Below, piece by piece: positions 24,594 to 33,408 of a stretch of 64,000 nucleotides of DNA. The notes under the pieces were generated by a model. The model searched no databases and was not told the DNA's origin. It saw nothing but the letters and a program-made list of their open reading frames with translations. Origin of the DNA: Bacteroidota bacterium. GTDB taxonomy: Bacteria > Bacteroidota > Bacteroidia > Bacteroidales > Dysgonomonadaceae. The stretch is taken from assembly GCA_023399295.1 (NCBI GenBank), contig JAEWQF010000075.1, positions 1 to 64,000 of the forward strand, in the 5' to 3' direction. Position numbers and translations under genes: made by a program. Each line of letters begins with the position of its first letter. Positions within the stretch are counted from its first letter, which is position 1.

Positions 24594-27500
24594 ATGCATC
24601 CATTTGTTCATCTACACGTACACTCTCAATATTCGTTGCTCGACGGACAGGCCAGCATCCAACGGCTGGTAGACAAAGCCGTGAGCGACGGCATGCGCGC
24701 CATCGCCCTGACCGATCACGGTGCAATGTACGGCATCAAGGAGTTTCTTAACTACTGCAACAAGAAAAATGCGTCACACAAGGCGGAGATCGACAGGCTG
24801 CGTAATGAGATCGACAGCCTCGGGCATGAGGGAGCTGATGCGACTGGAAAGAAGGAAGAACTGCTGCTGCGGTTGCAACAGACGGAACAAAAACTGTTCA
24901 AGCCGATTGTAGGGTGCGAGTGTTATCTAGCCCGGCGCGATCGGTTCCAGCAAAACGACAAAATAGATGGCAGTGGTTGGCACCTGGTGGTGCTGGCCAA
25001 GAACCTGACCGGTTACAAGAATCTGGTGAAGATAGTCTCGAAGAGCTGGACCGAGGGATTCTACTACCGGCCCCGCATCGACAAGGAGCTGCTGGAGCAA
25101 CACAGCGAGGGGCTGATCATCTCCTCCGCCTGCCTGGGAGGAGAGATCTCACGCAAGGTCGACAGCGGCCAGCTCAGCGACGCCGAGGAGGCGGTACAGT
25201 GGTACAAGAAGGTGTTCGGTGACGACTATTACCTGGAGTTGCAGCGACACAAGACCGACCGTGCCGATGCCGACCGGACAACCTATCCCAAGCAGGAAAG
25301 GGTGAACCAGGAGCTGATCCGCATCGCCCGTAAGTATGACGTGAAGCTGATTGCCACCAACGACGTGCACTTCGTGAACGAAGAGGATGCCGACGCACAC
25401 GACCGGCTCATCTGTCTCAGTACCGGTAAGGACTTCAACGACCCCGACCGGATGCGTTACACCAAACAGGAGTGGCTCAAGAGCACGCTAGAGATGAACA
25501 AGATCTTCGCCGACATCCCCGAGGTGCTCAACAACACACTCGATGTGGCGAACAAGGTGGAGTACTACTCCATCGACAACCCCCCACTGATGCCCTTCTT
25601 CCCGATCGATCCCGCTTTCGGTACTGAGGAGAAATACCGGGAGCTGTATCCGGAGAAGCTGCTGATGAAAGAGTTCGGCAAGGAGACCTTTCACCGGCTG
25701 GGCGATTACGACAAGGTGATACGGGTGAAGCTGGAAGCAGATTACCTGGCACACCTCACCTTTCAGGGTGCACAACGGCGCTATGGGGAAGAGCTGACAG
25801 ATGAGATCCGTGAACGACTCACCTTTGAGCTGGAGACGATCAAACGGATGGGATTCCCGGGTTATTTCCTGATTGTACAGGACTTCATCAACGCTGCCAG
25901 AGAGATGGATGTGGCCGTGGGACCGGGCCGAGGATCGGCAGCCGGATCGGCAGCTGCCTACTGCCTGGGCATTACCGACATTGATCCACTCAAGTATGAC
26001 CTGCTGTTCGAACGTTTCCTGAATCCCGACCGCATCTCAATGCCCGATATTGACATCGACTTCGACGATGAGGGACGTGGCAAGGTGCTCCGCTGGGTGA
26101 CCGAGAAATATGGTAGTGAGAAGGTGGCCCATATCATCACCTACGGCACCATGGCTACCAAATCGTCCATCAAGGATGTGGCACGGGTACATAATCTCCC
26201 GCTTTCGGAGTCAAACCGACTGGCCAAGCTGGTTCCCGACAGGATCCCGAACATAAAAAAAGTAACCCTCAGGGCAGCCATCGACAACGTGCCGGAGCTC
26301 AAGGAAGCGGCCAACAGCAGCGATCCGTTGCTGAGAGACACCCTCAAATATGCCTGCATGCTGGAGGGCAACGTGCGCAACACGGGGGTACATGCCTGTG
26401 GCGTGATCATCGGCCAGAGCGATATCTCGGACGTGGTGCCCATCAGCACCGCGGAGGACAAGGAGACCCGCGAGAAGCTGCTGGTCACCCAGTTTGAAGG
26501 ATCGGTGATCGAGGAGACCGGGTTGATCAAGATGGACTTCCTGGGCCTCAAAACCCTCTCCATCATCAAGGACGCGCTGGCCACCATCGAGCAGACACGC
26601 GGGGTGAAGATCCATATCGACCGCATCGACATGGAGGATCCGGCCACCTACCGTCTCTACTGCAACGGGCAGACCACCGGCACCTTCCAGTTTGAATCGG
26701 CCGGCATGCAGAAATACCTCAAAGAGCTGCAACCGAGCAAGTTTGAAGACCTGATCGCCATGAACGCACTCTACCGTCCCGGTCCGATGGATTACATCCC
26801 CTCCTTCATTGCACGCAAGCATGGCAGGGAGGAGATCAGCTACGACCTGCCCATCATGGAGAAGTACCTGAGTGAGAGCTACGGCATCACCGTCTACCAG
26901 GAGCAGGTGATGCTCCTCTCCCGTCTGCTGGCCGGTTTCACCCGCGGCCAGTCGGATGAGTTGCGCAAAGCAATGGGCAAAAAACTGATCGATAAGATGA
27001 CTGCCCTGAAAGAGAAGTTCCTGGCAGGTGGCAAGAAAAACGGCTATCAGGAAAAGATCCTCAACAAGATATGGGCCGACTGGGAGAAGTTCGCCTCCTA
27101 CGCCTTCAACAAGTCGCACGCCACCTGCTACTCCTGGGTGGCCTACCAGACTGCCTGGTTAAAAGCCAACTACCCGTCAGAATACATGGCAGCCGTACTC
27201 TCCAACAACCTGAACAACATCACCGAGATCACCAAGTTCATGGACGAGTGCAAGGCGATGGGGATGAATGTACGCTGCCCCGACGTGAATGAGTCGTTCC
27301 TCAAGTTCTCGGTCAACAACATGGGGGATGTCCGGTTCGGGCTTGCCGCCATCAAGAGTGTGGGACAGGGTGCCGCAAACGACATCATCGAAGAAAGAGA
27401 GAAAAACGGTCCCTACGCTGACATCTTCAATTTCGTGGAGCGCGTGAACCTCTCCTCCTGCAACAAGAAGACCATTGAAGCACTGGCACTCGCAGGTGCT

Positions 27501-28340
27501 TTTGATTCGCTGCCAGGCATCCACCGGGAGCAATTCAGCGCAACAAACAGCAAAGGGGAGGAGTTTCTGGAGACACTGATCCGCTATGGCAACAAGTATC
27601 AGCAGGACAAGCAGGCAGCCCTGACCTCGCTCTTCGGGGATGACACCTCTTTCCAGATCGCTCGCCCCGAGATACCACAGGCAAGCCGCTGGTCCGATCT
27701 GGAACGACTCAACAAGGAGCGTGAACTGATCGGTATTTATCTCTCGGCACATCCGCTCGATGATTATGAGTTCATCCTGAAGTACATCTGCAACGCTGAC
27801 AGCTTGCGACTACAGGATCTGGAACCACTCAGCGGTATGGAAATCACTTTCGGCGGCATCATCACTTCGGTACGGGAGGGACAAACAAAGAGGGGCTCAC
27901 CCTATACCATCTTCAAGATAGAGGATTATGCAGGCAGCTACGAGATGGCGCTTTTCAGTGACGACAGCGTCAACTTCGGCCGTTATGCACGCATCGGTCT
28001 CTCGGTTTATATTGAGGGCAAGGTTCAGCAGAGACGATACCGTGAGAATGAACTGGAGGTGAAGATATCCACCATTAGCCTGTTGTCGGAGGTAAAGGAG
28101 AAACTGGTATCGAAAATAACGCTTCAGATACCGCTTACAAAGCTGAACGACACGACTGTTGCCGAATTATCGGCACTGATGAAAAACAATTCGGGAAATT
28201 CGTTGTTATATTTCCAGGTCATCGGGGAGGAACGGCACATGAACATACAGTTGTTTTCCCGTCCTGCCAGGATCAGGGTAAACAAGCATCTGGTTGATAC
28301 CCTGAGAGATGAACTGGACATCGATTTCAAAATCAATTAA
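24594..28340 (+). CDS. dnaE: DNA polymerase III alpha subunit
   Basis: A 1248-residue replicative polymerase of the DnaE1 type. The N-terminus is a PHP domain (FVHLHVHSQYSLLDGQ, ALTDHGAMYGIKEF). The palm carries the catalytic PDIDIDF motif (Asp485, Asp487, Asp489), preceded by GPGRGSAAGSAAAYCLGIT. The finger and helix-hairpin-helix regions follow (YQEQVMLLSRLLAGF), then an OB-fold near residues 1070-1160 (GIITSVREGQTKRGSPYTIFKIED). About 30 residues between the PHP motifs (Lys/Glu-rich coiled segment, about 55-100) look inserted relative to E. coli. It is in the same direction as trxA, 26 bp away. Confidence 0.97.
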   Translation: MHPFVHLHVHSQYSLLDGQASIQRLVDKAVSDGMRAIALTDHGAMYGIKEFLNYCNKKNASHKAEIDRLRNEIDSLGHEGADATGKKEELLLRLQQTEQKLFKPIVGCECYLARRDRFQQNDKIDGSGWHLVVLAKNLTGYKNLVKIVSKSWTEGFYYRPRIDKELLEQHSEGLIISSACLGGEISRKVDSGQLSDAEEAVQWYKKVFGDDYYLELQRHKTDRADADRTTYPKQERVNQELIRIARKYDVKLIATNDVHFVNEEDADAHDRLICLSTGKDFNDPDRMRYTKQEWLKSTLEMNKIFADIPEVLNNTLDVANKVEYYSIDNPPLMPFFPIDPAFGTEEKYRELYPEKLLMKEFGKETFHRLGDYDKVIRVKLEADYLAHLTFQGAQRRYGEELTDEIRERLTFELETIKRMGFPGYFLIVQDFINAAREMDVAVGPGRGSAAGSAAAYCLGITDIDPLKYDLLFERFLNPDRISMPDIDIDFDDEGRGKVLRWVTEKYGSEKVAHIITYGTMATKSSIKDVARVHNLPLSESNRLAKLVPDRIPNIKKVTLRAAIDNVPELKEAANSSDPLLRDTLKYACMLEGNVRNTGVHACGVIIGQSDISDVVPISTAEDKETREKLLVTQFEGSVIEETGLIKMDFLGLKTLSIIKDALATIEQTRGVKIHIDRIDMEDPATYRLYCNGQTTGTFQFESAGMQKYLKELQPSKFEDLIAMNALYRPGPMDYIPSFIARKHGREEISYDLPIMEKYLSESYGITVYQEQVMLLSRLLAGFTRGQSDELRKAMGKKLIDKMTALKEKFLAGGKKNGYQEKILNKIWADWEKFASYAFNKSHATCYSWVAYQTAWLKANYPSEYMAAVLSNNLNNITEITKFMDECKAMGMNVRCPDVNESFLKFSVNNMGDVRFGLAAIKSVGQGAANDIIEEREKNGPYADIFNFVERVNLSSCNKKTIEALALAGAFDSLPGIHREQFSATNSKGEEFLETLIRYGNKYQQDKQAALTSLFGDDTSFQIARPEIPQASRWSDLERLNKERELIGIYLSAHPLDDYEFILKYICNADSLRLQDLEPLSGMEITFGGIITSVREGQTKRGSPYTIFKIEDYAGSYEMALFSDDSVNFGRYARIGLSVYIEGKVQQRRYRENELEVKISTISLLSEVKEKLVSKITLQIPLTKLNDTTVAELSALMKNNSGNSLLYFQVIGEERHMNIQLFSRPARIRVNKHLVDTLRDELDIDFKIN

Positions 28341-28366
28341 TCATAATCATAACTAAACAGAGAAAT

Positions 28367-28681
28367 ATGGCTCTTCAAATTACAGACGCAAACATAGAAG
28401 AAGTGTTGCAAACCGACAAGTTGGTGGTAATCGATTTCTGGGCTGAATGGTGCGGACCCTGCAAAATGGTGGGACCGGTCATCGACCAGATCAGCGAAGA
28501 ATACAAGGAACGGGTAGTTGTCGGCAAACTGGATGTAGACAACAACGATGACACCACGTCCCGTTATGGTATCCGCAACATACCCACGGTGCTCTTCATC
28601 AAGAATGGGGAGGTAGTAGACAAGGTGGTGGGTGCGGGAGCAAAGAACATGTTTACCGACAAGATCGATAAATTGATTTGA
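28367..28681 (+). CDS. trxA: Thioredoxin
   Basis: A 104-residue thioredoxin with the standard active site W28-C29-G30-P31-C32 and cis-proline loop (NIPTVLF). It reduces disulfides of cytoplasmic enzymes such as ribonucleotide reductase. The length is typical and there is no signal peptide. It follows dnaE by 26 bp and is probably cotranscribed, with a bidirectional terminator downstream. Confidence 0.97.
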   Translation: MALQITDANIEEVLQTDKLVVIDFWAEWCGPCKMVGPVIDQISEEYKERVVVGKLDVDNNDDTTSRYGIRNIPTVLFIKNGEVVDKVVGAGAKNMFTDKIDKLI

Positions 28682-28751
28682 CGTAGCACTTCTGGCTCAC
28701 CTTCCGGTCTCCTCGACAACGCATGTGACGGCATATCCGGAACGCAACACC

Positions 28752-28798
28752 AAAAAAAAAAGCATCCCACATGGTTGATCCAGTGGGATGCTTTTTTT
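28752..28798. terminator. Bidirectional terminator between trxA and the DUF2795 gene
   Basis: A 10-bp stem agcatcccac / gtgggatgct with a 12-base loop, flanked by an A run on the left and a T run on the right, can stop transcription from both convergent genes. Confidence 0.88.
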
Positions 28799-28813
28799 AT
28801 TCGCCAGTTAAAA

Positions 28814-29035
28814 TCAATACTCGTCCTCATTGAAGAAGAAGTCCTCCTTGCTTGGATAATCAGGCCAGATGTCTTCAATTGATTCAAACACCTCGCCATC
28901 CTCTTCGATCTCCTGGAGATTCTCGATGACCTCCAGCGGTGCTCCCGAACGCTGGGCATAATCAATCAGCTCATCCTTTGTTGCGGGCCATGGGGCATCT
29001 TCCAGCTTGGATGCCAGTTCTAGTGTCCAATACAT
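28814..29035 (-). CDS. DUF2795-type small acidic protein
   Basis: A 73-residue protein starting MYWTLELASKLEDAPWPATKDELIDYA with RSGAPLEVIENLQEI, the DUF2795-like helical pattern. The tail is strongly acidic and aromatic (DIWPDYPSKEDFFFNEDEY). Near-identical small proteins are widespread in Bacteroidota, but the function is unknown. A -7 element lies 41 bp upstream. A 133-residue frame on the same strand over the same DNA was judged a shadow. Confidence 0.75.
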   Translation of the reverse strand: MYWTLELASKLEDAPWPATKDELIDYAQRSGAPLEVIENLQEIEEDGEVFESIEDIWPDYPSKEDFFFNEDEY

Positions 29036-29075
29036 TGAAAAATACTTTTATTCGTTGTTTGTTTCAAAATTTCCG

Positions 29076-29083
29076 CAAATGTA
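29076..29083 (-). promoter_or_regulatory. Bacteroidota -7 element (TACATTTG) for the DUF2795 gene
   Basis: The minus strand reads TACATTTG, 41 bp before the start codon. Confidence 0.6.
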
Positions 29084-29093
29084 TGAAAAGTTT

Positions 29094-29666
29094 TTATATA
29101 TCTCCCTGTTCCCAGAAAATTTCTTCCGCTGTTTTGCTTCCCTCCTTGCGCGCCAACACGAAAAAGTAGTCGGAGAGGCGGTTGAGAAAGACCAATACCT
29201 CTTCTGAAACAGGATAAGACTCAGCTACATGGTAGACCAGACGCTCTGCCCTACGGGTGATTGTACGGCAGATATGTGCTCTCGATGCCGATTCGTTGCC
29301 ACCGGGTAAAACAAAACGGTTGAGTCGTGGCAGCAGGGCATCGGTCCTGTCGATCTGCTCCTCGATGCGGGCAATATCCTTCTCGGCAATGATGCTGGCT
29401 GCATGGGGTTCCTTGCTCTCCGTTTCGGTGGCGAGATAAGAGCCCATTGTAAACAGTTTATGTTGCAGGTAGAGAAGAAAGGCATGATCCTCCTTGTCAC
29501 TCACCAGGCAGTTAAGCCATCCCACATGGCTGTTTAGTTCATCGAGAGTACCGTATGCCTCGAGGCGCAGGTGTGTCTTGTGAACCCTTGTTCCCCCTAC
29601 CAGTGCGGTGGTACCCTTGTCACCGGTTTTTGTATAAACAATGCTTTTTTTTATTCTTCCAGTCAT
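29094..29666 (-). CDS. Cob(I)alamin adenosyltransferase, PduO type
   Basis: A 190-residue enzyme that transfers adenosyl from ATP to cob(I)alamin, making coenzyme B12. The N-terminal ATP loop YTKTGDKGTTALVGG, the subunit-interface LEAYGTLDELNSHVGWL and RAHICRTITRRAERL match the PduO/MMAB family. The length is usual. It lies 54 bp after the methyltransferase on the same strand and is probably the last gene of the rex-porV-ispF run. The surrounding genes give no clue to which B12 enzyme it serves. Confidence 0.92.
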   Translation of the reverse strand: MTGRIKKSIVYTKTGDKGTTALVGGTRVHKTHLRLEAYGTLDELNSHVGWLNCLVSDKEDHAFLLYLQHKLFTMGSYLATETESKEPHAASIIAEKDIARIEEQIDRTDALLPRLNRFVLPGGNESASRAHICRTITRRAERLVYHVAESYPVSEEVLVFLNRLSDYFFVLARKEGSKTAEEIFWEQGDI

Positions 29667-29720
29667 CCGCTGTCAACAAATTAAATTATCCATATCACGC
29701 AAGGCACTACGAACCAGTCA

Positions 29721-30356
29721 CTACAGATCAACATGCATCTTACAGTAAGTGTGTCGCAAGAAAAGGAGTCCAATATTGTCCACATCGAAAGTGATCCCGA
29801 TGCGTTCATCATTAACGATATTGTGCCAAAATTGTTTGCTCCCGCGACTATTCACCCGATCAATTATCCAAAAAGTCTCTTCATGGCTGAATTGCAGGAG
29901 CAACTCGATTGGGGGGTACGGATCAGCATCAGGATGAATGACGATTGCATCGAACAGACCTTCCCGGGGCAGCTCCGGCAGAAAGAGAACCTGATTGCTC
30001 CTGGTGGCAGTCAACTCCCGGGCAAGTGCAACCCTGTCACTCCTCCTTTCCACACAGGTACAATGAATGCCCCCATCGGGTGAGATCAGGAAGAGGGTAT
30101 TGACACCGTATCCCGCGCCTATTTCCAATATTTTTTTCGCTTTGAACCGATGTATCAGCTTAAATGACAGGTTATTGATAGAACTATGTTGGGGAATATG
30201 GGGATAATTGGTGGCAAGATGGTCTGCCATCTCTTCAAAAAAGTAATAATGGATCTGTGGAGAGAGTACCTTGCGAATCAGGTCGAAGGCAAAGGGAGAA
30301 TGAACGCCATATCCCCGCGAATGTCTGAACCGCTGTAGCCACCTGAAGCACGCCAT
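29721..30356 (-). CDS. Putative SAM-dependent methyltransferase
   Basis: A 211-residue protein with a Rossmann-type SAM loop ILEIGAGYGVNTLFLI (about 77-92), then VERRSDRVALARELT and FDAIVIHPDADPYPP. The N-terminus GYGVHSPFAFDLIRKV recalls O-methyltransferase-like proteins of Bacteroidota. The substrate is unknown. It begins 6 bp after the ispF stop, so it is cotranscribed with it. Confidence 0.7.
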   Translation of the reverse strand: MACFRWLQRFRHSRGYGVHSPFAFDLIRKVLSPQIHYYFFEEMADHLATNYPHIPQHSSINNLSFKLIHRFKAKKILEIGAGYGVNTLFLISPDGGIHCTCVERRSDRVALARELTATRSNQVLFLPELPREGLFDAIVIHPDADPYPPIELLLQFSHEETFWIIDRVNSRGSKQFWHNIVNDERIGITFDVDNIGLLFLRHTYCKMHVDL

Positions 30357-30362
30357 GGGTGC

Positions 30363-30848
30363 CTATTCTTTGGTGATCAATGCCACGGCATAGGCGGTGA
30401 TGCCCTCTTCACGGCCTACAAATCCCATCCTCTCGGAGGTGGTCGCTTTGATCGATACAGCATCAGAGGAGATACCCATCACCTCACTAAGCACTGCCTG
30501 CATGGCCGGTATATAGGGATTGAGCTTGGGCTGTTCCGCACAAATTGTCGCATCAATGTTTCCCAGGGAGTAGCCCTCCCGCTGCAACAGGGAGACGGTC
30601 TCCCTGAGTAGGAGCTTGCTGTCTGCACCTTCGTATTGGGGTGCGGTGTCAGGGAAATGAAAGCCGATGTCTCGCAGGTTGGCTGCACCCAGCAGTGCAT
30701 CGCAGATGGCATGTATCAACACGTCCGCATCTGAATGGCCGTCAAGGCCAAGTCTGTAGTCGAGCAACACACCTCCCATCCATAGAGGACGTCCCTCTTT
30801 CAGGCGGTGCATGTCATATCCGAATCCAACTCTGATCTTCATCGTCAT
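30363..30848 (-). CDS. ispF: 2-C-methyl-D-erythritol 2,4-cyclodiphosphate synthase
   Basis: A 161-residue enzyme of the MEP isoprenoid pathway that forms the cyclic diphosphate. Metal ligands lie in GFGYDMHRL (Asp and His) and in LGLDGHSDADVLIHAICDALLGA. The fingerprints DIGFHFPDT and IKATTSERMGFVGREEGI are intact. The first ATG overlaps the porV stop (ATGA); an ATG two codons later is also possible. No other MEP gene is in view. Confidence 0.95.
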   Translation of the reverse strand: MTMKIRVGFGYDMHRLKEGRPLWMGGVLLDYRLGLDGHSDADVLIHAICDALLGAANLRDIGFHFPDTAPQYEGADSKLLLRETVSLLQREGYSLGNIDATICAEQPKLNPYIPAMQAVLSEVMGISSDAVSIKATTSERMGFVGREEGITAYAVALITKE

Positions 30849-32002
30849 TGCATTAAGCTTCTGATTCCCTCCAGATCGAATCCCAGTGAGATGCGCAGCG
30901 TCTGATCGAGGGGATTGGAATGGGCAGTGGACAAGAGGTAGGTAGCATCAACCTGAAACGCTTTTGTCCGGAAACCGGCACCAAAGGAGAAATAACGGCG
31001 GTTGCCCTTGTAGGGATCTTCATTGTAATAACCGGTGCGCAGCGAGAATTGATTCAGGTAGGTGTATTCCATACCCAACGACCAGCTCACCTCCTGCAAC
31101 TCCTCCTGCACTCCTCCCGGAGCATCTCCAAAGGAGCGAAAGAGGCCGGCAATGGATGAGATGTTGTTGTAGTCGTCGATTCGCCTTTGCGCCTCCTCGG
31201 TCGTCTCATCCTCATCCGGCAACTGTGGTGTGGGCACCAGTAGTTTGTTGAGATCGGCACTCAAGGAGAGTGTGTGCGCTTCACTGAGAGGAATGCCCAA
31301 CGAGGCACCCACCCTCATGTTGGCTGGAAGAAACATGGAACTGTTGCCCCCGTCGTAGGATATTTTGGTTCCGATGTTTGAAAGCGAGTAACCCAGCCCA
31401 AGGAGCATTTCCGTGCGGCCGAGTGTGACATAACCCTCATTGTATCCTGAGATATCGGCAGCAAAAGCATTCCCCGGAGTGGTTTCATCGTTGCCGGTGG
31501 AGTAATCGGCACGCAGGTAACGCAGCGTCACAGAACCGGAGAATGTCTCACTGAGCTTCCTTGAATAGGCCAGATCGAAGGCCAGCTCATGCGGTGAGAC
31601 TGTTTGCCAGAACTCACCACTCATGTCTCCTACCTCAATGCTGCCCAACGTGAAAAAGCGAAGCGAAGCGCTCACTGCATCGGCCGCATCGCTGGCCGGC
31701 TTCCAGTAAGCTGATGCATAGAGCAGGTGGATGTCGTTCACGAGACTGCTCAGCCAGGGTGTATAGGAGAACGACACACCTGCATCACCGGAGACAAAGG
31801 GATATTTGGCAGCATTCCAATGTTGTGAATAGAGGTCGGGCATGGTGGCAGCACCGATGTCGCCCATGGCTCCACCTCGGGCGTCAGGTGCAAACAGCAG
31901 GGAAGGCATTGCGACCGGTATGGGATTGTACTCCTGGGCGGATGCATGGTTTGCGCAAAAGAGCGACAGTGTGGCCACAATGGCTGCGAGTATTCGTCTC
32001 AT
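30845..32002 (-). CDS. porV: PorV, type IX secretion outer membrane protein
   Basis: A 385-residue protein with a signal peptide (residues 1-22, CANHASAQ) and an outer membrane barrel of the PorV/LptO family. The opening AMPSLLFAPDARGGAMGDIGAATMPD, SQHWNAAKYPF and VSFSYTPWLSSLVNDIHLLY are the family pattern. PorV is the shuttle/plug partner of the type IX translocon that releases and transfers CTD-bearing cargo to the cell surface. Its presence implies a type IX system elsewhere in the genome; no cargo C-terminal domain was recognised here. It starts 29 bp after the FAH-family gene. Confidence 0.9.
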   Translation of the reverse strand: MRRILAAIVATLSLFCANHASAQEYNPIPVAMPSLLFAPDARGGAMGDIGAATMPDLYSQHWNAAKYPFVSGDAGVSFSYTPWLSSLVNDIHLLYASAYWKPASDAADAVSASLRFFTLGSIEVGDMSGEFWQTVSPHELAFDLAYSRKLSETFSGSVTLRYLRADYSTGNDETTPGNAFAADISGYNEGYVTLGRTEMLLGLGYSLSNIGTKISYDGGNSSMFLPANMRVGASLGIPLSEAHTLSLSADLNKLLVPTPQLPDEDETTEEAQRRIDDYNNISSIAGLFRSFGDAPGGVQEELQEVSWSLGMEYTYLNQFSLRTGYYNEDPYKGNRRYFSFGAGFRTKAFQVDATYLLSTAHSNPLDQTLRISLGFDLEGIRSLMQ

Positions 32003-32031
32003 ATGCTTTCAATCTGTTGGTGCCGGGCATC

Positions 32032-32649
32032 TCATTTTACACGGAAGTCCAGCAGTTTTCTCTCTTCAATGTATCCCTGCAGGTGATCGTTGATCTTCAC
32101 GGGACCAACACCTGCGGGTGTGCCGGTAAAGATCAGGTCACCAATCTTGAGTGTAAAGAATCGGCTGATGAATGCGATGATCCGGTCTACCGAATAGATC
32201 ATCTCACTGCTGTTCCCAACCTGTACGGTCTCATCGTTGATGTCGAGCCGAAAATTGAGCTGCTGTGGCGCACCCGCCAGCCCCTCAATGGGAATAAAAG
32301 TGCCGATGGCTGCCGATTGATCGAATCCTTTGGCGATCTCCCAGGGCAGTCCCAGCTCCTTCTGCTTCTTTTGCAGATCACGTGCAGTGAAATCAATACC
32401 CACGGTAACCTGGTCGTAATAACGATGTGCAAATCGCTCCGCAATGTTCTTCCCCAGTCGGCTCACCCTTACCACCAGCTCGGTTTCATACTGCACATCA
32501 TCCGAAAAATCGGGAAGGAAAAAGGGTTTTCCATCCTTCAGCAAAGCGGTGTCGGGTTTCATGAACAACACCGGTTCACTGCTTTCAAACGTACGCTTCA
32601 TCTCTTTATTGTGTGAAGCATAATTAAGTCCCACAGCAAATATTTTCAC
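32032..32649 (-). CDS. Fumarylacetoacetate hydrolase-family protein
   Basis: A 205-residue FAH-family enzyme. Metal-site segments are visible (PFFLPDFSDDVQYETELVVRV, VGIDFTARDLQ, GDLIFTGTPAGVGPV). Short bacterial members act as acylpyruvate hydrolases, oxaloacetate decarboxylases or tautomerases, so the exact reaction is open. Its start overlaps the rex stop by 4 bases (ATGA), so it is translated together with the redox regulator. Confidence 0.88.
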   Translation of the reverse strand: MKIFAVGLNYASHNKEMKRTFESSEPVLFMKPDTALLKDGKPFFLPDFSDDVQYETELVVRVSRLGKNIAERFAHRYYDQVTVGIDFTARDLQKKQKELGLPWEIAKGFDQSAAIGTFIPIEGLAGAPQQLNFRLDINDETVQVGNSSEMIYSVDRIIAFISRFFTLKIGDLIFTGTPAGVGPVKINDHLQGYIEERKLLDFRVK

Positions 32650-33281
32650 GACAGCAATCGGTTAAACATGACAGCCAGATGAGCATACAAGGATGTGTTC
32701 TGTAACACCACACCTTCCGGCACCCGGATGCGGAAAGGGGTAAAATTCCAGATGCCCTTGATGCAGCCTTTGATCATGTATTCCGACACCTCCTGGGCAA
32801 TGCCAGGGGGCACGGTGAGAATGCCGATCTCTGCTGCAATCATGTGGTTACGTTCGATGAATTCGTCGGAGTGATAAACCGGAATGGAGTGTATCTTTTT
32901 GTTCACCACCGACTCTTTCACATCGAAGCCGGCAATGATTTTAAGGCCAAACTGTTCCAGTCCCGAATCGGATAACAGGGCAGCTCCCAGGCTACCCACA
33001 CCAAACACGATCGCCTTATGGGTTCGGGTGAAACCGAGAAAGGTCTCCAGGACATGTATCAGGTCGTCGATCTCGTAACCAACCCTTGTCTTACCACGGA
33101 TATCCACGTAGGACAGATCCTTGGCAATTTGAGATGCGGAGACATCAATCTTCCTGGCAATCTGGGTTGAAGAGACGATTGTCTCCCCCTGACTCCTGAG
33201 CAACTTCACATAAGAGAGGTACCAGGGGAGTCTTCTGAGCGCTGGCTCCGGTATTTTGGTGTAATGATTCTGATCATCCAT
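32646..33281 (-). CDS. rex: Redox-sensing transcriptional repressor Rex
   Basis: A 211-residue repressor with an N-terminal winged helix (IPEPALRRLPWYLSYVKLL, SSTQIARKIDVSASQIAKDLSYV) and a Rossmann domain with GVGSLGAAL that senses the NADH/NAD ratio. It usually represses fermentation and respiration genes when NADH is low. The start was set at MDDQNHY with GAAGG just upstream; the ATG five codons earlier would lie almost at the transcription start. It heads a run with the FAH-family gene, porV, ispF, a methyltransferase and the adenosyltransferase. Confidence 0.95.
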   Translation of the reverse strand: MDDQNHYTKIPEPALRRLPWYLSYVKLLRSQGETIVSSTQIARKIDVSASQIAKDLSYVDIRGKTRVGYEIDDLIHVLETFLGFTRTHKAIVFGVGSLGAALLSDSGLEQFGLKIIAGFDVKESVVNKKIHSIPVYHSDEFIERNHMIAAEIGILTVPPGIAQEVSEYMIKGCIKGIWNFTPFRIRVPEGVVLQNTSLYAHLAVMFNRLLS

Positions 33282-33306
33282 ACCTTCGGTAATCATTGTT
33301 GAATCA

Positions 33307-33314
33307 CAAAGATA
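33307..33314 (-). promoter_or_regulatory. Bacteroidota -7 element (TATCTTTG) for the rex operon
   Basis: The minus strand reads TATCTTTG, 25 bp before the chosen rex start. Confidence 0.6.
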
Positions 33315-33408
33315 GGTTCTTTTCGGCGATTTTCAGAAAACTCAGCACCTTATTTACGGATTTTTTTCCTTAATCGCTACCAAAGGGGTTGAGACGTTCC
33401 TCAACCGT

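Noticed and set aside
28564..28965. 133-residue minus-strand frame over the DUF2795 gene
   Set aside because: It runs through the terminator between trxA and the DUF2795 gene and has a low-complexity, Arg/Ser-rich make-up. The 73-residue DUF2795 frame has the recognisable domain.
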